Positions 62,101 through 64,000 of a stretch of 64,000 bases of DNA are shown here, one piece after another. Position numbers and translations under genes: made by a program. The notes beneath the pieces were generated by a model. The model ran no database searches, had not been told where the DNA came from, and worked only from the letters and a program-made list of their open reading frames with translations. Numbering within the stretch: the first letter of the stretch is position 1; every line of letters starts with the position of its first letter. This DNA is from Dehalobacter alkaniphilus (GTDB lineage: Bacteria; Bacillota; Desulfitobacteriia; Desulfitobacteriales; Syntrophobotulaceae): positions 1,054,001-1,118,000 of the forward strand of contig CP148031.1 of NCBI GenBank assembly GCA_040500365.1. The letters are read 5' to 3'.

Positions 62101-64000
62101 GAAATTAAAAACTGGCGCAGTACAGGTCATCAAGACAGAAATCACGCCGGAGCAGAAGCGCATTGTCATGGAACTTGCGGAACGGGCGGAGAAAATCCGA
62201 AACGGCGAAGTGGACAGCTCGGAGGACAATTTCCTAAAGCTCACATTAGAAGCCCGCCTGCTGTCTACCGACCCAAGAGCCATTGACCCTGATTTGTCGG
62301 ACGATCCCAATACGAAACTTAATGTCTGCGCCCGGAAAACAGTGGAGATTTATCATGAAACCGCTGAGAAACGGCTGGCTCAGCTTATTTTCTGTGACCA
62401 AGGAACACCAAAGGGAGACGGCAGCTTTAACTTCTACGAGGCCACCAAGGAGGCTTTGATTGCACAGGGTGTAAAACCGGAGGAAATCGCCTTCATTCAT
62501 GACGCGCGGACGGACGTACAGCGGGAACAGCTTTTTGAAAAAGTCCGCACCGGTGAAATCCGTATTCTAATGGGCAGCACCAGCAAGATGGGAACCGGTA
62601 TGAACGTGCAGAATAAGCTGGTGGCGCTCCATCATCTGGATGTGCCGTGGCGGCCCTCCGACCTCATTCAGCGCAATGGCCGCATTCTCCGTCAGGGCAA
62701 TGATAATCCGGAAATCTCTATCTTCAACTACATTACGGAACAGACCTTTGATGCCTATTTGTGGCAAATTTTAGAGCAGAAACAGCGGTATATCAGCCAG
62801 ATCATGACCGGGCGCTCCACCCTCAGAAGCTGTGAGGATGTGGACAGTACCATGCTCCAGTATGCTGAGTTCAAGGCCCTTGCCGTTTCTGACCCAAGGA
62901 TTAAGGAAAAGATGGAAACGGATAACGAAATCAACCGCCTGACAGTGCTGAAATCCTCATGGCAGAGCCAGCGCAACGGTCTGCAATATGACATATCCAA
63001 ACGGTATCCAAATGAAATCGCAAGCGCGGAAAAGAAGATTGTAAAAATGACCGCTGACCTTGAAGTCTACCGGCAAAATAAACCGGCTGAGTTTCAGATG
63101 GTGATTGACGGCAGAAGCCATGACGAGAGAACCCACGCTGCCGAACATTTTGCGGTGCGCGCCCGCAAGCTGGGGCGTGAAGTGGGCGATACGCTGGATA
63201 TGGGCAGCTATGCAGGCTTTTCGGTTTCCCTGCAACGCGGCATGATGAGCAGTGTACGAATTGTTTTGGATGGACAGCGCAGCTATTCCACCGATATGGG
63301 AGAGTCCGCCCTTGGCAACATCACCCGAATGGAAAATTTGGCGGAGCATATTGCCGGGGATTTGGAGGTCTGTCAGGGCGAGCTTGTGGATTTGCACCGG
63401 CAGCTTGAGGCGGCGAAGCTGGAAAGCCAGAAGCCGTTTCCAAACGAGGAAAAGCTGGCGCAGCTCCAGCGGAAAAAGGTGGAGCTTGACCTTGCCTTAG
63501 AGTTTAAGGACAGTGCCGATGAGATTTTTGAGCCGGATGAGGATAGTACAGAGGCACTGGAGGATGAGCCAAACGGCGAGGAAAACACGACCGTCAGGAC
63601 ACAGTCCTCACCCGCACGGCTTACATTAGAGCAAAAGCTGTATCAGAAGCTGGCGGTTTTTGCAGGCCCTATTCTTGATGGAGAAGCCTACTATATGAAA
63701 CTGAAAAGCGACGGCTTTGAGGATTTGGTGCTGGAGGACATCGGCGGCGGTGAGTACAGTATTGCTCATTACTACACGCAAAACGGTGACGCCATGCGTG
63801 ACCCTGAAATCACCTTTACCATCGACAAACAAAACCTTACCATTCACCCTACATCGTTCCTACAGGACGATATAGGGCTTTTTTATGAAACGGCGCAGGC
63901 AAAGCCCTCCATGGTGCAGGACTTGAAGGATTTTATGTCGCAGTGGTTCACCAACATTGTAAATCAGGGCTTTGAGCCGGAAAAGGTTTCTGTGTACGCA
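56144..64000 (+). CDS. giant SNF2-family helicase / DNA methylase-like protein of an ICE (partial)
   Basis: TTG 56144, overlapping the parB stop, with AAGGAGGTGG upstream. The frame is open to the window edge (>2,619 residues). Order: N-terminal domain (KRSFDNAVLIYAQRPDASQL); a Gly/Arg/Pro-rich linker at ~255-385 that overlaps tnpV; acidic linker; methyltransferase-like domain with DPALGTGNFF at ~979 and NVPF; SNF2 helicase with Walker A HEVGAGKT at ~1682, DEAH at ~1845 and motif VI QRNGRILRQG at ~2175; C-terminal accessory regions. This type is a hallmark of Tn1549-like conjugative elements and may protect or remodel transferred DNA. GC is higher than in the host part. Confidence 0.88.
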   Translation, partial: MSKVTFLADLYKKSVQEYTKNPAEWKGLLSCVARYYKRSFDNAVLIYAQRPDASQLATFDEWHDKRINRNINRGAKGIAVIDMVNPTASLKHLFDFMDTNGDEQSFKRVLGYLWELEDQYKPSLLVKFHEKYHIPTSSIERCLYKLVQQRVRQVLPQYMENFKVSDESSMLYGAPAQAVKAEFMELITDSVAYTVFQKCGLSTELFDENAFTNISHFNSLELFMAMGSCTVSLARPLLKEIHQEIQQIKIERSQIYENRTVNEPHLSAGRGRDVVPQPANLGERGNRPDAGGQIREPVERLHDGEPPAPPVGAGGTGQNQRNDSESGRGSREPQGTADTGASHCPADAGHRGYAGESQSHEYDNLHSGGNRDNRAGATSPITETAEPPIDGKQPSMGGFFAVPPKAEPVAPASIPPQTVQPLDEEEISDLIDVVLCADDLTPDTREWVSEIHKFFEGGHKQTTKSKILKAYYGKLDTEYLTKTGDYFLHILADSEGLTFETEGQQFAASYDELTNRIDNLILMGAYPYSSADSMTDDFSIPDEMEEMQGVSNEDEPEPEEPIASAALSKQDRQQIIDEYLQHGSGTQGGRQRIYQAMLSMPAKKDRVDLIRKEYNHYGYYRGLDNGGHWHLESTPKGLAIDYRSGNLELHEVLSWNQAESGISDLIQQDRYLTEEDKTELEAEGRTVYIPVPEPVKEAPERQLTLFDMAPVSQDSYEDSDDDNNDSVIDGNSDEPQPLPFAEGDRIYYHDRVFEIVKFLHDGRTVEIGDIAQLKNLNRLRITERVPLSEVADCKPLKDHHTDGELASMVVEAVQSGDSSEETKAAIQAAALINQSNEEYNDAIMDDFHARAWGEGINYFYSPDHHLYDGGPKTKCKNNIEAIRLLKELQAQGRMATAEEQITLARFVGWGGLANALTPEKSRWEKEYAEIKELLTDEEFQAAQKSTLTSYYTEQSVISHIYQGLENMGFRGGNILDPALGTGNFFSVLPDSMKSSKLYGCEIDPIPGHIAKHLYPDADIQVTGFEKTAFSDHFFDVMVGNVPFNSIKVDDPRYNKHNLPIHDYFIAKSLDKVRPGGVLALITSKFTLDKANSKMRRYIAGKAELIGAIRLPNNAFKQVAGTEATTDILFLKKREREIVPDEENSPWLSVEQNADGMPMNSYFIDHPEMVLGEMVFDESMFGNEKTTACHPIPGENLNERLERAISYLDGEYTEATSEYEDEKEMLPESIPADPKVRNFSYGLMDSELYYRENSRMYKQNITGRKAERIRGMLEITAAIRSLIDFQNSEYADLYELPTQEYEKQLQEHIAHLNHVYDAFIKKQGYLNSYANVMAFSRDANAPLLRSIEAEKKDQKDVWEKTAIFYKATIKPKVMPKTVHSAEEALMVSLNIKGKLDLAYMSWLYQRPNHRKASPDEIIEELGDRIYQDPEDYTGNPYTGWKTADEYLSGYVKDKLAAAILKAEEEPERFSRNVEALKLVQPVPLTPQDISFTLGSTWIPPEIYQQFMYDTFQTAPGNQEGRFGIFLEFSRYSGAYHITSKSAERTSVMVNQSYGTDRMNAYDILETTLNLRPVEVKDPVDYIDPDTGEEKTKYVLNKKETILAREKQAEIKLAFESWLFADPERGASLTKLYNDRFNNIRPREYNGDDLLLPDMAEGIKLRQHQRDVIAHGLYGDGNLLIAHEVGAGKTYAAIGLGYEMKRLGAIHKPLYAVPNHLVGEWATHYMKMYPNANILVAEKKDFEKKNRRRFVSRIATGEYDAVIMGHSSFELIGLSRERQLAAMEAELEAITNAISEQKARDGKDWTLKQMEIFKANLQFRYDRLFKAEKKDDVVSFEELGVDALFVDEAHAYKNNFSYTKMRNVAGITGVSSQRAMDMHQKCQYINELNNGRGVVYLTGTPISNTMAELYVLQKTMQPKALEDRGLLMFDSWASTYGVIESSLEIKPEGSGYQMKNRFAKFHNLPELMNMFLMIADIKTADMLDLPTPKLKTGAVQVIKTEITPEQKRIVMELAERAEKIRNGEVDSSEDNFLKLTLEARLLSTDPRAIDPDLSDDPNTKLNVCARKTVEIYHETAEKRLAQLIFCDQGTPKGDGSFNFYEATKEALIAQGVKPEEIAFIHDARTDVQREQLFEKVRTGEIRILMGSTSKMGTGMNVQNKLVALHHLDVPWRPSDLIQRNGRILRQGNDNPEISIFNYITEQTFDAYLWQILEQKQRYISQIMTGRSTLRSCEDVDSTMLQYAEFKALAVSDPRIKEKMETDNEINRLTVLKSSWQSQRNGLQYDISKRYPNEIASAEKKIVKMTADLEVYRQNKPAEFQMVIDGRSHDERTHAAEHFAVRARKLGREVGDTLDMGSYAGFSVSLQRGMMSSVRIVLDGQRSYSTDMGESALGNITRMENLAEHIAGDLEVCQGELVDLHRQLEAAKLESQKPFPNEEKLAQLQRKKVELDLALEFKDSADEIFEPDEDSTEALEDEPNGEENTTVRTQSSPARLTLEQKLYQKLAVFAGPILDGEAYYMKLKSDGFEDLVLEDIGGGEYSIAHYYTQNGDAMRDPEITFTIDKQNLTIHPTSFLQDDIGLFYETAQAKPSMVQDLKDFMSQWFTNIVNQGFEPEKVSVYA
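56910..57287 (+). CDS. tnpV: TnpV-like protein, nested in another frame of the helicase gene
   Basis: 125 residues in a different frame from the surrounding giant gene. ATG 56910 has its own AAAGGAG ribosome site 8 nt upstream. The sequence LTYRQGEDGMLYPNLQISEN, RFGSLWKDFMMENHPHRLSE, LVAQGKINEMILKVDEEAEN and ITSTAEEIVITELVL follows the TnpV family of Tn4451/Tn1549-like elements along its length (GDYLIPNL..., EEIV...ELI pattern). The helicase frame stays open here but reads as low-complexity linker. Function of TnpV is not known. Confidence 0.65.
   Translation: MRTEPLMNLTYRQGEDGMLYPNLQISENEETDRTPVGRFGSLWKDFMMENHPHRLSELVAQGKINEMILKVDEEAENRKERLIQELLTAQPMPDTEDTLERASHMNMITSTAEEIVITELVLQAR

Noticed and set aside
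1..64000. CRISPR arrays, tRNA or rRNA genes
   Set aside because: No regularly spaced repeats, no cloverleaf with CCA-type ends and no rRNA blocks were seen by eye; a tRNA scan would be needed to exclude a degenerate tRNA.

Overview
The window comes from a low-to-mid GC, spore-former-type Firmicute of the Desulfitobacterium / Dehalobacter / Desulfosporosinus group (Peptococcaceae in the broad sense). This is inferred from a Tat-exported reductive dehalogenase operon (rdhABC), a large corrinoid-dependent methyltransferase operon, a cobalamin-synthesis gene (cbiD), repeated DUF1638 genes and a dense load of IS110, group II intron and integrative-element pieces. Strong AGGAGG-type ribosome sites are used throughout. 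No rRNA, tRNA or CRISPR array was seen.

Region 1 (1-13.3 kb) is a gene graveyard. It holds the tail of a type I restriction specificity gene; fused PC4 and amidohydrolase fragments; an intact MFS transporter bracketed by two ~93-nt imperfect repeats; a relic of a RIT (recombinase-in-trio) element fused to an IS110 tail; an intact LysR gene with a cobalamin-riboswitch-like element upstream; two broken MarR genes; a GNAT gene; a broken iron-sulfur protein next to one broken and one intact DUF1638 gene; a broken MFS gene; an IS110 head fused to a headless EcfT gene; and intact cbiD.

Region 2 (13.3-21.8 kb) is two tandem group II introns. The second has a complete 3.47-kb RIT element (three overlapping tyrosine recombinases with TTATGCAAAG-type terminal repeats) inserted in its reverse-transcriptase gene. 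Two unknown genes and an ECF ATPase fragment follow (22-24 kb).

Region 3 (24-32.4 kb) is the organohalide-respiration block: a PNPOx-like protein and DUF1638 on the minus strand, then rdhA-rdhB-rdhC, small ORFs, a Tat-targeted NusG-domain-II protein and ApbE. The last two are a flavinylation pair expected to load FMN on RdhC. rdhA sits directly behind the promoter, operator and first ~35 codons of a TetR gene. A CprK-like regulator at the far end of the block has been destroyed by an IS110 copy.

Region 4 (32.5-42.4 kb) is a methyltransferase regulon: PocR-type histidine kinase, corrinoid protein, three UroD-type methyltransferases, an AraC-type response regulator inside the operon, an MtrH-type methyltransferase, DUF1638 and a RamA-like corrinoid reactivase. 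A cation/proton antiporter follows. Between 43.7 and 48.1 kb are IS1595 and IS701/IS4-type fragments, a frameshifted HPP-family gene, a cysteine-containing small protein and intron-like non-coding DNA.

Region 5 (48.1-64 kb) has a c-di-GMP-I riboswitch with its terminator but no intact target gene. It then holds sigma-like regulators, a cluster of complete and partial serine recombinases, ParA, ParB and a giant SNF2 helicase/methylase gene that runs off the window. This is the edge of an integrative conjugative element with higher GC. A tnpV-like gene with its own ribosome site lies in another frame inside the giant gene.

The unifying theme is corrinoid chemistry (dehalogenation, methyl transfer, cobalt/B12 supply) in a chromosomal region being reshaped by nested mobile elements.
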